NCBI GenBank assembly: GCA_022496205.1
Contig: WTXD01000052.1
Coordinates: 1 to 64,000 of the forward strand
DNA length: 64,000 nucleotides
Source: Gloeopeniophorella convolvens
Lineage: Eukaryota > Basidiomycota > Agaricomycetes > Russulales
Reading direction: 5' to 3'
Position numbers and translations under genes: made by a program. The notes below the pieces were generated by a model. The model made no database searches. It saw only the letters and a list, made by a program, of their open reading frames with translations, and was not told the origin of the DNA. Shown here one piece after another: positions 21,098-33,777 of the stretch (position 1 is its first letter; the number at the start of each line of letters is the position of its first letter).

Positions 21098-23208
21098 TCA
21101 CGCATGCTTTGCTTTGAGTGCAGCGTCAACGATCTCGGTCATCGCGATGACAGCCTCTTCTTCCAAAGTGCGACCTACAACTTGCAGCGCAACAGGCGCG
21201 TTCTTGAATGTCTCCGGAGAATCGTCTGAGAGGCGAGGTTGATATTATCGTATCTCGAGACAAGGGAGTGGTCTTACAGAGCTCGTAGATCTTCTGGTCA
21301 ACCTCGCTCAGGAACGTGTGAGCCGGCTTGCGTTGGTCAAGTGCAGGGTCCACTCTCGTAACTGGGAACACGCATGCAGGGTAGTCCAACGCATTCCAGA
21401 TGAGTGTGTACTCCGCGCTCCTAGGAGAGATGTCATGAAGAGGAATCCGACGTAGACACCACACATACCTATTCTTCCCATGAGGAGGCGGCGCGAATGG
21501 CGCAACAGGCGAGATGATGGCGTCCACCGGCCGTCCAGTAGACGTAGTCGCGCCCGTGCTCTGCCAGTGGTCGAGATACTCCTTTCTGAGAATCCTCCGT
21601 CGCTTCTGCACCTGGAAGAGCTCGAACGCAGATATGCTCTTGTCGCTGATGTACTGAGCATTAGCTTCTGCATCGAGGCCGGACATGCTCCTGATTATAG
21701 GCTCTCCAGTCAGAGATGTGACGGCGGCGTAGTCCTCTTCTCCCGCTGCCGCCCAAATATCCCTCTGTGAGGTGTCAGCAGACGTCCTGAGGCTCGTGCG
21801 GGGGGTGAGCTTACGGTGACTGCGTAAATCTCTCCGTGTTTGTAAGGCTTCCAGTCGATCACTATGCAGAAGGTTAACGTTGGATTGCAAGGACATTTGG
21901 GTGTATCCACCATCGTGTCCTGCAGCAATCAGCGCTTGTTTGGTGATCTCAAGGGCCCGGATAACCGGCGGGTGAGGAACGACCTGCCCATCGTTCCAAA
22001 GAATTCCGAATGTAAGTTTGGTCCCACCACCATGCTCAATAAGGCGGTATTCGTCCTCATCCCAGTGCTTCCTGACGGCCAAGGGGTCCTTCAGCCAAGG
22101 CCGCTGGCCGATGACAGCCTGCATAAATAGCTTGATACCGCTAAGGCTGCTCGACAGTGGCCCAAGGACAGACGGAAGGGAGTCTTGGCCCTCCATTGAG
22201 TTGACTGAGCCCTCGTAGGGAACGCGGTGGTACGATGGCCGCAGTCCGTACAACCCGTTCATTGCCGCTGGAATGCGGACGGACCTGGGAGAGCACAACC
22301 GTGTGTGCACGAGTGAGACGCATGACAGAGAGGCTTCGCGCGTACCCGCCGATATCAGAACCGACGCCTAGCACACTACCCTTCATAGCGATCAACGCGC
22401 CTTCGCCTCCTGACGAACCACCGCAGGTGAGAGTGCGATTAGCGGGGTTAACTGTGCGCCCAAAGACGGCATTGAAAGTCTCGGGCCACTGGGTGTATGC
22501 TTCGGATGAGGGTCAGGTCGGTAGTGCATTGTGACGAACCATGAGCGTCTGCGGCACATTGGTACGGACGTATGGTACGACACCGCATTCGAGCAGGATC
22601 TCCACGAGCGAGGCATCGCGCCCTGCGACCTTTCCTATCCACGAGACGTATCCTAGCACCCGCGCGTATGAGAATGCGCGAGAAAGTGACGTAGTATGCC
22701 GCACGCACCCATGGTAGTCTCTAGCCCCTTGATGGATATCTGGTCCTTCAGCGAGATGGGCAGCCCATGCAGCGGGCCGACGACCTTCCCAGTCGTCTTG
22801 AGTTGCTCATCCAGCCAAGCTGCGCGTTCCAGTGCGCGATCGATGAATATTTCCGTAAGACAGTTTGTCTAGGCGGTGTACGAAGAGAAGGAGGGCTAAG
22901 CCTGAGATAAGGTGAGAAGAGTCACGAGCGGGACGCACGACTTGGTGAGCAACGATGGCGCGCTTGGCAAACGCCGTAGTGACCTCCACCGACGACCATT
23001 CTCCACGCGCAAGCTTGTCGAGGAGCGCGGAGACGTCGTTGAGTTCAGTGATCTCGAGGTCGTGGGCGGAGAGCAAGCCGCACTGCGCGGGGACACCAGT
23101 AACATCAAGCACGTTATCCGCAGGGGGCGTAATCAGCCACTCCTTGGGAATAGATGCGGCCTGCCGGTGTTTCTTTTCTGCTACAAGCTCCTGCCAGGTT
23201 ACGGGCAT
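21098..23208 (-). CDS. Amidase-signature enzyme (acetamidase type)
   Basis: Hydrolyses amides by a Ser-cisSer-Lys triad. All three parts are visible: LPISLKDQ (Lys), TCGGSSGGEGALIA (cis-Ser) and GSDIGGSVRIPA (nucleophile Ser, across an intron). About eight introns; joined length is roughly 570 residues, like fungal acetamidases. The N-terminus PVTWQELVAEKKHRQAASIP is also typical of that group. The start is ATG 23208 and the stop TGA at 21098-21100 (end ALKAKHA). The substrate is not known; acetamide-like or formamide-like compounds are possible. No neighbouring nitrogen-use genes or transporter are seen. Confidence 0.9.
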
Positions 23209-23534
23209 ACTTGCGTGCGAGGATTATGTCCCAAGACCAAGTTGCAGGCCTACGCGCTGAAGTGCATATATATGCCGGGTTATCAACTGTCGAAGCAGAT
23301 TCTCAGAAGGAGACGCGTCTGGATCTTCGCTTATCTCTTGTCCGACTCTCACGTCTTCTCACGTACGTCGGTTCGGCCAGTACAGACACACATGACATTG
23401 CCCGATAGTATGGAATCTCATACAATCATTGCAGAGCAGTGAGAACAGATAGCGCGTAAGACTAAAGCGCCTCTTCCCACATCGAGGAGCGTCAGCCGAC
23501 ATTATGCATATACCAATCCCTTTGTCTGGGAGAT
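23209..23534. other. Spacer with amidase promoter
   Basis: Upstream of the amidase start. No gene supported. It has an A/T-rich patch but no motif that I can name. Confidence 0.45.
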
Positions 23535-23734
23535 TTAGCAGTCAAGCGTCAGCGTGACGACCCGCTTCGGTGGTACCTCTTCGTCTGAGAAGCATCGCTC
23601 ATGTGGGATGCCTTGTCTCGCATGGTAATCGTATACGCCTACAGCGCAAAGCGAGGTTTGTCAGTTGTCTGTCTGAAATTCAGTTAGAAACAACAATATC
23701 AGCATCAGTCCCGATGGCAACTTCGATTCTCTGA

Positions 23735-25376
23735 TTATGCAGTATCTAACACACTAGAGTCAGCGACGAGCATATCTCCGACAAGTCCCTCGAAGATCTT
23801 TGAGTCTAACTTCAGGATCCTGGCGTATTCCTATACAACCCTCAGTGTTTTGGGCAATGCGGAGGAGTGCAAAGACTCACGTTGCGCACAGACGGTGCCA
23901 CTTCCAACAATTCAACACAAACGCCCCTTAGTTCATGCCTCAGTTTCTCTGATCCTGAAACCACAGGTCAACCTAGACCCCTGGATCAAGCATCCCTACA
24001 TCTAAGCGTACCTTCTCCCGACGCATTGGTGTCCTCAAGCACGACCCAACATTTGGCCACACCTTCGATGATCGTGCCTTTCCACTTTTCCATGCGTGGG
24101 GCACACTCCTGGATCACTGTCCTGAGCGCACGAAGGGAGGACAGCTGGAGCCTGGGGTGGGGCGTTTTGTAGGGAACCGGATGCAATGGGTGCGTAAGCT
24201 GCGGGATCAACGCCTACGGGCCTTCAGCTCTGGGTCGACTACCTATTACATCAGGGCGCACTTTCAAGTATCGCGTGGTGCCGATGCCAAGCGCATGCAC
24301 AAGACAGGGCAGCGCACCCACGCTTGCCTCGATAGCATCTGCCTCCCCCGAGCTATACATCCACACGCTACCGATTACGCCATCACCCAGCAGAGCGCAG
24401 AGCTGATTGAAGCGCTCCTCTGAACCAAACTTTGTCGTGCGTTCGATGAGGTTGACCGCGGCTGGAATTGCGGCACGCAGGATCGCGGGGGTGTGCGGCG
24501 AGTGGAGGAACGTAAGCGCATTGCTCAACGACTGCACATGCATGAGGGAAAGCGTAAAGCCAGAAGACGGCTGGAGAGCGTACAGAGAGGATGAGCTCCG
24601 CGATCCCAGTACGACTGAGGAGTGAAGGTGGTACGCGCTCGAGCATCGCGTTGATAACGCGGATGCCAGTAAGCTTGTACTTTGCCTCGAAATCGTCCAG
24701 GAGAGTCATAACCGGTGGCACAACCAGGTACCACATGCGCTCGTATGCATCAGTCTAGGTATCAGCGTCAGCACGGCCCAGGATCAGACTGGGCAGTCGT
24801 ACATCAATGTGCTGGACGCACCAAAGAAGGATATTCCCTATTCCCGGTTGCTCCTTCCAGACCTGCCCTTCGTACGCGTCCTGCGCAGCAGCGTACCCCC
24901 CAGCAGACTTCGGAAGCTTACGCGCAGTCTCGGTATCCAGCATTGGATGGGGGTTCTTCTGAAACAAGGGCTTCAGACGCTGCGCGAAGATGTCTTCCAA
25001 GAACAACGAAGGATCTCCGGCCGAAGTCAAGGAGTCTAGACAGTTGTGTGAGTCATGGCCCGCGACACAGGGTGCGCGTCGAGTGCTTGCCAGATGCTAA
25101 GGTGTTCATGTCTTCAGACGTCCATTCTCCATCGCCTTGGAACGCCGCGCAGGCGTAGACGACTTCCAGACCGACTTCGGTTCCATTCTGCTTGAGCGCG
25201 TTACAAAGGTCTTCGAGTGTTTTGAGAGCATTCATTCTCCATTCGTCAAGTTGCACAATTACTTGTTTGTCCTCCAGGGTCTCGTAGCGTGCAAATTCGG
25301 CAGGCACGCACAGCTTGGTCAACAAGGCACCGACATCTTGGGGTTCGTCTTCCACGGACTCGGACAGTATCGCCAT
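23735..25376 (-). CDS. TTI2: TTI2, subunit of the TTT (Tel2-Tti1-Tti2) complex
   Basis: Helical-repeat protein which, with TEL2 and TTI1, helps PIKK kinases (TOR, ATM, ATR types) mature with Hsp90. Eight exons can be joined in frame to roughly 420 residues. Family-like blocks include VPPVMTLLDDFEAKYKLTGI, LERVPPSLLSRTGIAELIL and SSLRALRTVIQECAPRMEKW. I recognise the family by this layout, not by a database search. The intron at 25036-25090 appears to be GC-AG (GCAAGC). The stop used here is TAA 23735-23737; an alternative last exon could carry on to 23535 (see findings). Confidence 0.78.
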
Positions 25377-25939
25377 AGACGCGTCCTATAATGCGATGCG
25401 ATAGAGAAGATGGTACAACGTCGCACTACCTTAGATTAGTTATCGGGGAATTCCGAGATACTAGGAGGCGCTTGCCGCGGTGACTTCAAATATGTATCAT
25501 GCTGGCGCGCTCGTCTCGGAGCACGCGCACGTGCCGCGCGGCCTTCGCAGTTGTCTGCCTGCTTGTGCCACCCACCATTTGGCAACACAATCGAAAGGAT
25601 ATGTACCACAGTCCCGAAAAAAAAACAGCATACTGCCGTAAGAGTTGTCCAGACGGTAACCCCGTCAGAGGGGGTGAGACACCATCAGGTTATCAACCTA
25701 TATAACATCAAGTAGGAACGGGACAAGAGTGAAGGTGCGGAGCAGGGTGCATGACGCCATTCAAATATGAAAGAGGTGTATGGTGTACAACAGCTAGGGG
25801 ATGAGTAAGATAATGATTGGTGGACAGTGACTGTGAGGCCGGACATCGAGACAAAATCTTTTGCTGTCAGTGGGATCAAGAGACCCAGGGTCAATTGTAG
25901 GATCTAGTCTAGTTGACTGCGCATACAAGTGCTTTACAG
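25377..25939. other. Spacer with TTI2 promoter
   Basis: Lies between the TTI2 start and the RAD16 stop, both on the minus strand. No coding frame with support. Includes a short A-run at 25618-25625. Confidence 0.5.
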
Positions 25940-28900
25940 CTAAACGGGGCAAACGTCAGCTTTACGCCTCTCGAAGGAAAGGATGGTAATCACCCTGAAC
26001 AAGAAGGAAAGCTGTAAACCATGGGCGTTAGTCACATAATGTGCAAGGAAATAAAAGACACACATCATCAGGCGTAAGGCGGCCCATCGCCTATACGAAT
26101 AACTGTGTTAGTGGTCTGGAGGTAGGAGGGCAGCGAAGCACGTACCGAGTCGTCAGTCGAGAGGGTGGCGTCGACCATCGCTGATTTCTTCTCCTGCAAC
26201 TGCACGATACGACTCTCGATGCTGTCTTCAATCACAATCTTGATCGCCTGCACTGGTCTGCGCTGACCAAGACGATGAATGCGGTCCATCGCCTCTGTGA
26301 TACCGTCAAGTCGGGGAAAGACAAGATTATATGCAGAAACTTACGGAACTCGACCTGGAATGAAGCATCAGTAATGAAGAATACGAGATACGACGAGAGA
26401 AACACGAACTGCAGGGTTCCACCAACTGTCCATGAGGTACACGCGAGAAGCTTCTGTCAAGTTGAGTGCGACACCACCAGCCTTCAGGCTGACGAGGAAA
26501 ACCGTGACGTGTACGTTGTTCACTAGAACAGTGATTATCAGCAGCACTCAACTCCCCTGCTTCGGAAGACCTACTGAAATACTGAATGGTGGCATCTCGT
26601 GCCTGTGGGCTCATCGTCCCCTCAAGTCGGCATACCTTCCCCGCCGTTAGTTTAGTACGCTCAAGCGCAGGAGCAAGAGCGCCAGCTCACATTAAAGCCA
26701 GCGCGCTGGAGTCTGAACGCGATTAAGTCCAAAAAGTTCACGAACTGGCTAAACACGATGCTCTTCGTCGTCGCGTCCTGGTTGCGGAGGTTACTCAGCT
26801 CTTCCACGAGCGCCTCAATTTTCGAGCTCGAGCGCCACGAGTCGATGTCCAGGCGCCCGAGCATGCCCTGCCGGGAAGACGCGGGCATCTCCAACTCGAG
26901 CGCGGGCGCCTCGAGGTCAATTGTGAGTGCGAGATGGCAGACCGGGCACGCAGGCTATAAGCGCCGTGTCAGGGGCGGTCGGTACGGATCAGATGGACAG
27001 AGCGGGACATACGTGCGCTTCGATAGACGTGTTGAGATATTGCTTGATGCACTCGCGGTCGAAAATGTGCCGACATTTCGCCTGGATGGCGTCCTCTGCG
27101 ATATCATTGCACAGCCGACACACAGTGGCCTCGCCCCCGACCTCGCCGAACTTGCCCTCGTTGTTCTTGCTTCGGATGACCAAGTCCGGGTGACACGCCA
27201 GCTGGCGCATGCGCGTGATTAAACTGAAGACGTTGGAGTAGTCTGCGTGCCTCGGCGGGTCAGCAGACGCCCATATGTCGTTAACAGACCGAAGACTCAC
27301 TGTTAAGCAGCGTCCCGGCATCCACGTATGTGCTGAATTGGCGCTTCGCGTCCGTAAAGAGGCTCAGGTACAGCTCCTTCTCTTCAGGGCTAAAATGATC
27401 ACGGCGCACAATCACTGTGCGAGGCGGCAAGCCAAGGTCATCAGCGCGCTGTATTTTAGTGCGCCGCAACATGATCCGGTCAAGTAAAATGCGCAACTTC
27501 TTGAACGCGACCTTGCCCGGGCCCAGCATCCCGTGCTTCTGGATAGGGGTGAGGATTTCGTTGTTCCAGAAACACGTGTGCATCATAGGACTGTGTCCAC
27601 AGTCTAGATGGTGCTCAGTATGGGCACGTACTCGTCAAAAGCGAAGACCGGCTTACCATCACATGTTCGCTTATCGCTGAACTTCCAATGCAAAGACTTG
27701 CAGTCGCATTTCTTACCTAAACGCGACGGGCGTCAGACGGCCCTATCGGGCGGAGAAAAGGGGTCCGACATACAGTAGTAGTGCGAGAAGGGATCGCAGC
27801 CCAAGAACCTGACCAGACTGTACAGCTCGCCGACCCGGTTCTGGAGCGGCGTCCCGGAAAGGCACCAGCGGTACTTTGCTTTCAATTCAAATGTCGCCTT
27901 CGCGGTATTCGTCGCGCGTTCTTTTATGTTGTGCGCCTCATCCAGCTGGAGCAAAGCGGACACGTGAGGGGCAATGAGGCAGGCAAACACGGCCACATAC
28001 GACAACACGCGTCCATTCAACGGCGTGAAGGGGCGACTTCTCCTTGATGATCGAGCCCTTGCGTTTGAAGCCTGATTGCTGCTTGCGGAAACAACTCTCG
28101 AGCACGGCGTATGTGGTCAGAACAACATCATACTTCTTCAGTTCTTTGGGGTCGGTCATGCGCGAGGCGCCATGCCAGACTAGAACTTTCATCCCGGATG
28201 TATGCGCTTCGATCTCGTTCCGCCATTGCATAATCGCGACTGTCGGGCTGTCCATCGCATAAAATCAGGACACCGACCCTCCAAAGAGAACGCACACGCA
28301 CGCTACGACTAGATTAGGCCTCATGGTGTCCGACACCATGAGTGCGATCATCTGAATCGTTTTCCCCATACTGCAGCCGCGTCAGATAACATCAAAATTC
28401 CAGTATGGATTCATCCTTACCCCATCTCATCCTATCACGCGTAGCTCGAGTGAGTTCGTTGAAGATTATGAGAAACCAGATGAACCGACCGCGAGAAGAC
28501 CACCCGTATATTGACTAAACTCTTGCTTACGCATCCAGTAGAGCGATTCCTCCTGAAAGGGCAGCAGCGTGACCTTGAGACCCGACGGTTGTTCCGCCTT
28601 CTGCGGTTCCACGATCTGCACGGTGGCCTCTAGATCACCCCATGCATCACGGAGCTCGGGGTGATGTCTGTGCAGCTGGATTGTCGACCGTTCAGCCTGA
28701 TCAAGAAAGATCTCAGCATCCGACGCCGCGCAACGGCGGATTCTGCACCACATGCAAAACCTACATAGGTCAGGCGCCTGCCGAGCTTCAGCTCCTCCAC
28801 TCTCATCTCCTGCTTCTCCACGCGAGAGCGCCGAAGTGATTCTTTGCGCTCCAAGTAGCGCTGTTCGTTGCGGCTAGGTTTCCGGTTCACCGCCTTGCCT

Positions 28901-29859
28901 TTCCTTGCATTTGCCTTAGCCTTGCCCTTGCCCTTCTTTGAGGGCGGTTCGTCCTCCGAGTCTGAGAGCGTCAACTCATCCCCGGGCTCGCTGTCCGGAA
29001 CCGTGATAGGACTGTCCCAGATCAGGATAGGGTTGTCTTCACGTCCCTGTTCGATGGCGAGGCGACGCTCGGCGGCGGCAGCGGTACGCGCAGCGCGTGT
29101 GGAAACGGTGCGAGGAGCAGAACTTGATGAGCCACCCTTCTCATGAGCGGCATCGCGGATCGACTGTTCGATGGCGGCGCTAAGCATGATCGCTTCCTCT
29201 TCAGAGTCATCGATATCTATGGGCCGGACGCGTGATGCCTTTTTGTACGGCGACTTGCGCCCCGTGCGGAGAGTGATACCTGCGTCGTCGCCGTCATCCA
29301 ATTCTTCTGAGCCAACAGAGAGGTCGGAGTCGTCCTCAAAATCTTCGTCGTCTTCGTCGTCTTCGTCGTCCTCAAACATTGCGAGTTCCTCGTATTCAAG
29401 ACCGGCCTCAGAATCGGGGACGATTTCGTCGTCAGTCAAGTCTACCAGTGTGGCTGGCACCTTGCCCTTGCCCTTGTTTTTGGGTGTCTTGAGACGAGAT
29501 GACAGTCAACTACAGCCTGCATGAACTGCGGCGGCGCTCACATTCGCATTTGCGGGTCTGACTATCTCAACATAGGCGGTCACTTTTGTAGCGCGTCTTT
29601 TTGCAGCAGGCTTAGTAGAAACCGACTGCTCGTCGTCATCACTTTCAGCAGGCCTCTTCTGGCGCGTCGTTGAGGCTTTGGTGGAAGTTCTTCTTGCCTT
29701 TTTCAATAATTGAGCTTCTTCTTCATCGATGTCACTGGTAGCGGGGGTATCAAAAGTAGATCCCGCGTTGCTGTTTGGGAAGAGCGTCGTCGAGACCGTT
29801 GTAGGCGTCGTTGAGGCTTCATTTTGCTCTGCTGCCGCTTTACCTCTCGTCCTTGCCAT
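25940..29859 (-). CDS. RAD16: RAD16-type SNF2 ATPase with RING finger (global-genome NER)
   Basis: DNA-dependent ATPase/E3 ligase acting in nucleotide excision repair of silent DNA. N-terminus (about 330 residues) is acidic and basic low-complexity with KGKGKAKAN tracts. Then come [16 protein letters not shown], Walker A DEMGMGKT, the [11 protein letters not shown] box, [16 protein letters not shown], a RING with [18 protein letters not shown] and PACPVCH, and helicase motifs V-VI ([31 protein letters not shown]). Roughly 1,010 residues. Two microexons were needed: 28421-28431 (11 nt, codes DEMG) and 26345-26354 (10 nt, VEF). The last exon gives FLFR followed by about 14 extra residues; related proteins end near FLFRL, so the last few residues are uncertain. 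Confidence 0.92.
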
Positions 29860-30896
29860 TTTGCTTCCAACGGAAGGTCGATGAAGAGTCAGTGGTCTAT
29901 TGTGGCTTGACGACGCGAGGAACAAGGACAGGGCTGAGTCGAGATAAATTGACGTGACGCGACTGAGCGGTCCCGGCTCGGCAAACGCCGCCGGTGCCAC
30001 AGGCGCGATTCGCAGCCCGACGGGAATTGGAATCGCCCGGGGGTGCCGGGAAGCGACGGGTGGTCGCCGGAGACCGGACGGCGCCAGCGGCGGCCGCGCA
30101 GTCGCGCGCTCGACTTGCTTTCTGGGACAAACTCGAACTGCTCCTGCGAACCCCGACAGTCGATTGAACAGATACGTGCGCGGAGGATTAGCCTCGTGCA
30201 TGTCATTTCATATTCAAGAACTCAAGTCCTGCGCGCTTACCGCCACCCTATTCTCACCGCGTGTAGCATTGCAGGACATCTGACCCGACGTGTCCCATGT
30301 CTTGGGAAATGGCCAGCTCACGCGTCACCAACTACCTGCAGGGACACACTCAGACGTGGCTAAAACCATGAGCGCGTTAGTGTTGGCGCCCCAGTGCAGC
30401 GCATATGCCACAAGGCAGGTACAGCGTTGCTCAATAGAGCATACACTTGCGCCCTCTTGCTCCCGTCGCACAACAGCTTCTAAAGAGCGCTCAGCTCAAG
30501 ATGATAATGCCGCGCGGAATGTCGTCTTCCGTACTGCCTTCCGAGCGTGCCCCATGACCTCCGTCGGATATCAGGTATATCAGGTATGTCCGTCTCCAAA
30601 ATTGTAGTTGCCCCTGCTGCTGGATTTCCGATCTTGAGGGTCTCCACAAGGTTTCCGAGGCAAGATATACCATATCTATACAAGAGGCCCATGTGTTGTA
30701 TGGCAAAGCATAAGTGTAAACGGAAACCGGCTGGAAGCATCTTGGAAGGAACGTATCAATCAAGTCGAGGCTGAACTACACGCAGAAAACGATGCTCTAA
30801 CTCATAGCAATAAAAGGGGCCGGTCCTCCCGAGAAGAGAAAACAAGTGGCATAATTACAAATATTGCCGGCGACGGTGCAGCGTGTTTCGAAGCGT
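29860..30896. other. 1-kb spacer, RAD16 promoter side
   Basis: Lies upstream of RAD16 and downstream of the WW-protein gene. Several short frames occur on both strands but none shows a domain or consistent coding bias. I see no RNA gene. Confidence 0.5.
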
Positions 30897-31954
30897 TTAC
30901 CAGTCTCCGTTACCGAAGTCACCTCCTCCGTAATCGTTATCCTGGCCGTCATTGTAGCCTGCAACGCGTCGTGCAATCAGATCAGCTCTCACGCGCAGAA
31001 GCAGCGGGGCAGCGAATTTAACCGACCTTGGTCGTAGGACTCCTGGCGCTCATCGTCTTCGTGATTCTCAAATGCCTCGCCAAGTAAAGCACCGCCCACC
31101 AAACCGGCACCACCCGCTGCGCAAGGAAAGGGAGGGCATGAGGCCTGTCATGCGTCTCGCCACTGTGTGGAACATTCTCGCACCTAGAAGCGCAGTACCC
31201 ATGCCGCCGCCGCCTCGTCCGCTGCCGCGCGACTGCTGTACCACTTGGGGAGGGGGCTGTGCGTATCCTGGTGTCATGCACCACCGGGGCGCCTGAGCAC
31301 CGCCTCGTCCCGTATGCAGAGCAGGCACGACATACCTTGCTGTGGCGGGGGCTGCTGCCAACCGCCCTGCGAACCACCCCACGGTGCGCCACCGCCACCG
31401 CCATAGCCAGCAGGCCCGCTGCCATATTGTGGGCCGCCATAGCCGGGCCCACCAGGGAATCCACCACTCGGATAGTCGCGCTGTCCTTGCGGCGGGACAC
31501 CCTGGTATGCGCTTTGGAACGGCGGCTGGTTGTACGGCTGCGGGCCACCGTATGGCTGCCCGGCCTGATATGGTGCACCGCCACTGCCGTAGTTGGGACT
31601 GCGGCTCGGAGGTGGCTCGGACGGAGGCGCGTAGCTCTGCCGCGGCGGTGATGTGGGCGGCGGCGGTGGCGGGCCGAGTGGGTGCTCCCAGGACGAGCGT
31701 GGCGGCTGTGCGCGTGTGTCTACGTAGTACCTACGTCGGTGCGCGGGTGAGCGGGCTGCACAGCGGGCAACGGCATGCAGGGACACACCACGAACGGTAA
31801 CTGCGATGCGATCGCGCGCGATCAGGCTAGAGACAGAACGGCGGAGAAGGAGGGCGCACTTATCATCCCAGCGGGTGATCCAGCCGTCAGGGAGCGGCCT
31901 GCGGTCAGGGTTGCCAGCCGGAGGAGCGTTGTAGGATGGCGGGGGAGCAGACAT
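30897..31954 (-). CDS. WW-domain protein with Gly/Pro/Tyr-rich body
   Basis: Exons joined from ATG 31954 give a single WW domain near residues 20-48: LPDGWITRWDDK, then, after an intron, YYVDTRAQPPRSSWEHP, with both key tryptophans and the central Tyr pair. Next is a long region of P, G, Q, Y (PPPPPPTSPPRQSYAPP and similar). After two more introns follows a hydrophobic Gly/Ala stretch (GMGTALL, then GAGLVGGALLGEAFENHE) and an acidic tail GYNDGQDNDYGGGDFGNGDW ending at 30897. WW domains bind proline-rich ligands; the target is unknown. This layout occurs in other fungi, to my memory, but has no settled function. Confidence 0.75.
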
Positions 31955-32505
31955 GGGATATCGATGAGCGGAGGGGAATGGTGCGCGGAGACGGGACTGT
32001 GATGACTTATATATCCCTCCTGGGCTGGGGACACATCGCCATGATCACTGGGCCGCGCTGATGTGCTCTTGCGCAGCCTCGCCTCGCCGCACCGGAGTAG
32101 CCGGCCGGGCCCGCCGAGTGTCGGTCTGCCCAAAGGCAGGCAGGCCAGTTATCTGACAGCCAGTGCACAACATCCCCGCGCGTGGGCGTCTGTTGTCTCG
32201 GAGCCTACTACAGCACACACATGCTCCCGCTGACTCGAGCCGGACGATGTATGACCACCCCTGGGGCACTCCCGTATCTAATCAGGTGCGACGTCACGCG
32301 TCACCGGTCACCGGTCACCCAAGCAGACACTAGTCATTTACTCAAGGCGCGAACAACAAACAGATCAAGATAAAGGTGTAAGGTATGTGGCATCCAGGGC
32401 CGCCGCGGATGCGTGGAGAAACAGTAAGAAATAACTAAGGAGCTGCATGTACACTAAGGCGAGAAGAATGTTCGGTCTTGTGCGGTGTCAGGTGGCAGCT
32501 CCACC
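31955..32505. other. Spacer with WW-gene promoter; tiny tandem repeat
   Basis: No gene supported. At 32300-32320 there are three near-identical 7-bp units (GTCACCG, GTCACCG, GTCACCC). The part nearest 31955 should hold the WW-gene promoter. Confidence 0.45.
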
Positions 32506-33521
32506 TTATGCCTGGCTTTTTTTCTTCCCCTTCTGCGCAGGGGTTGCGACCACGGATGAGCTAATCTTGCCCTTCGGCTTCGCAGCTGTGGAGGCGCCCT
32601 TTGCCTTGCCCTTCGTGGGCAATGGGGAAGGCGCGGGCGAATCGTCGACCATCTTATCTTCTTCCTCAACTTCCTCATCTGATTTCTCGACCTCAGCTTC
32701 CTCTTCGGACTCCTTGCTGTCAGTGGATGAGCCCGTCTCGCTCGAAGAATCGGATGCGTTTGGCTCCGGAATAGATTTGACGTCCTGTATCTCACTTTAG
32801 CCTTTTGGGCATGACGTGCGAGGAAGTAGGGTTCTTACCGGAGAGCTCACGGCGATAGGAAGCACTGGCTCCTCGGCGACTGCCACTGCAGCCTTGCGTC
32901 CCGGCTTCTCAGGCGCCACGATCCCTCGGCGCTCATCATAGGCTCGTTTCTCTTCCGCCCACTTCTGCTTAGCTTCCGCCTGGAGACGCTCATAGGGCTA
33001 TGGCGATGTCAACGGACTGCGGAACGCAACTACGATCAACACTCACAGCCTTCTGATCAGGGGTCATCTCGGACCACTGCCTCTTCACGCGGGCCATGAC
33101 CTCTGTTGGACTGATGTCAGGGTGTTGCCTACGCAGCTCGGCGCGGAGATCGTTCTGGAAGAATATGTAGGAGGACGCGGCCCTCTTCGGCGCGTCGGGA
33201 TCCTTAACTTTCTTCACTGCGACGCGTCGCCTTTTGGTGGTACCTTCGAGGTCGTCGCCACCCGCGGCCCGTTTACCCCTGCCGTACGCGCCCCCCGGTG
33301 AAGTTGGGATACCGTCCAATGACGCATGCGTAAGCATCTGGGCGAACTGATCGGCGACATTCGCGCAGTGACGCATTTGCTCCGCGACGGAGCTAAGGCT
33401 AGCAATGAGCTGAAAGGCGAGACGGTGAACATCCGGAAGCGCCGAGGTAAGGTGTTTTGCCTACCGTCATTTTCTGGCGCTCGAGCTGAGCGGCAACGGG
33501 ATCGAGGGGTGAGTTGGCCAT
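32506..33521 (-). CDS. HMG-box chromatin protein
   Basis: Starts at ATG 33521 (ANSPLDPVAAQLERQKMT), one intron, then a helical stretch and a basic linker GTTKRRRVAVKKVKDPD. This leads into a clear HMG box: DAPKRAASSYIFFQNDLR, then DISPTEVMARVKRQWSEM, then, across an intron, PYERLQAEAKQKWAEEK. The C-terminal third is acidic and Ser-rich and ends in basic KGKKKSQA. HMG-box proteins bend DNA and serve in chromatin; the single box after an N-terminal helical part resembles NHP10-type remodeller subunits, but I would not name it so. Roughly 270 residues. Confidence 0.82.
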
Positions 33522-33777
33522 TGTGAGAATGGACCGTGTAGAAAGGATGCGCTACGCGGGAGCGGCCCACAGTGTTGCAGGGAGAGCCCGTGGAGGGGTG
33601 ATAAAAGCCGTTGTTGAACGCGTGTTAGTCTTTTGTAATGTTGATTTTACGTACTAGTTGATTTCGCCCACTAAGACTTAGCCTGCCAAGGCCCTTTCGG
33701 AGTGTGAATGCGTTGAGTCGGAGTGCGAAGCTGAGCTGAAGTTCATAAGATGCCTGTTTTGTGCGCGATAATAAGCG

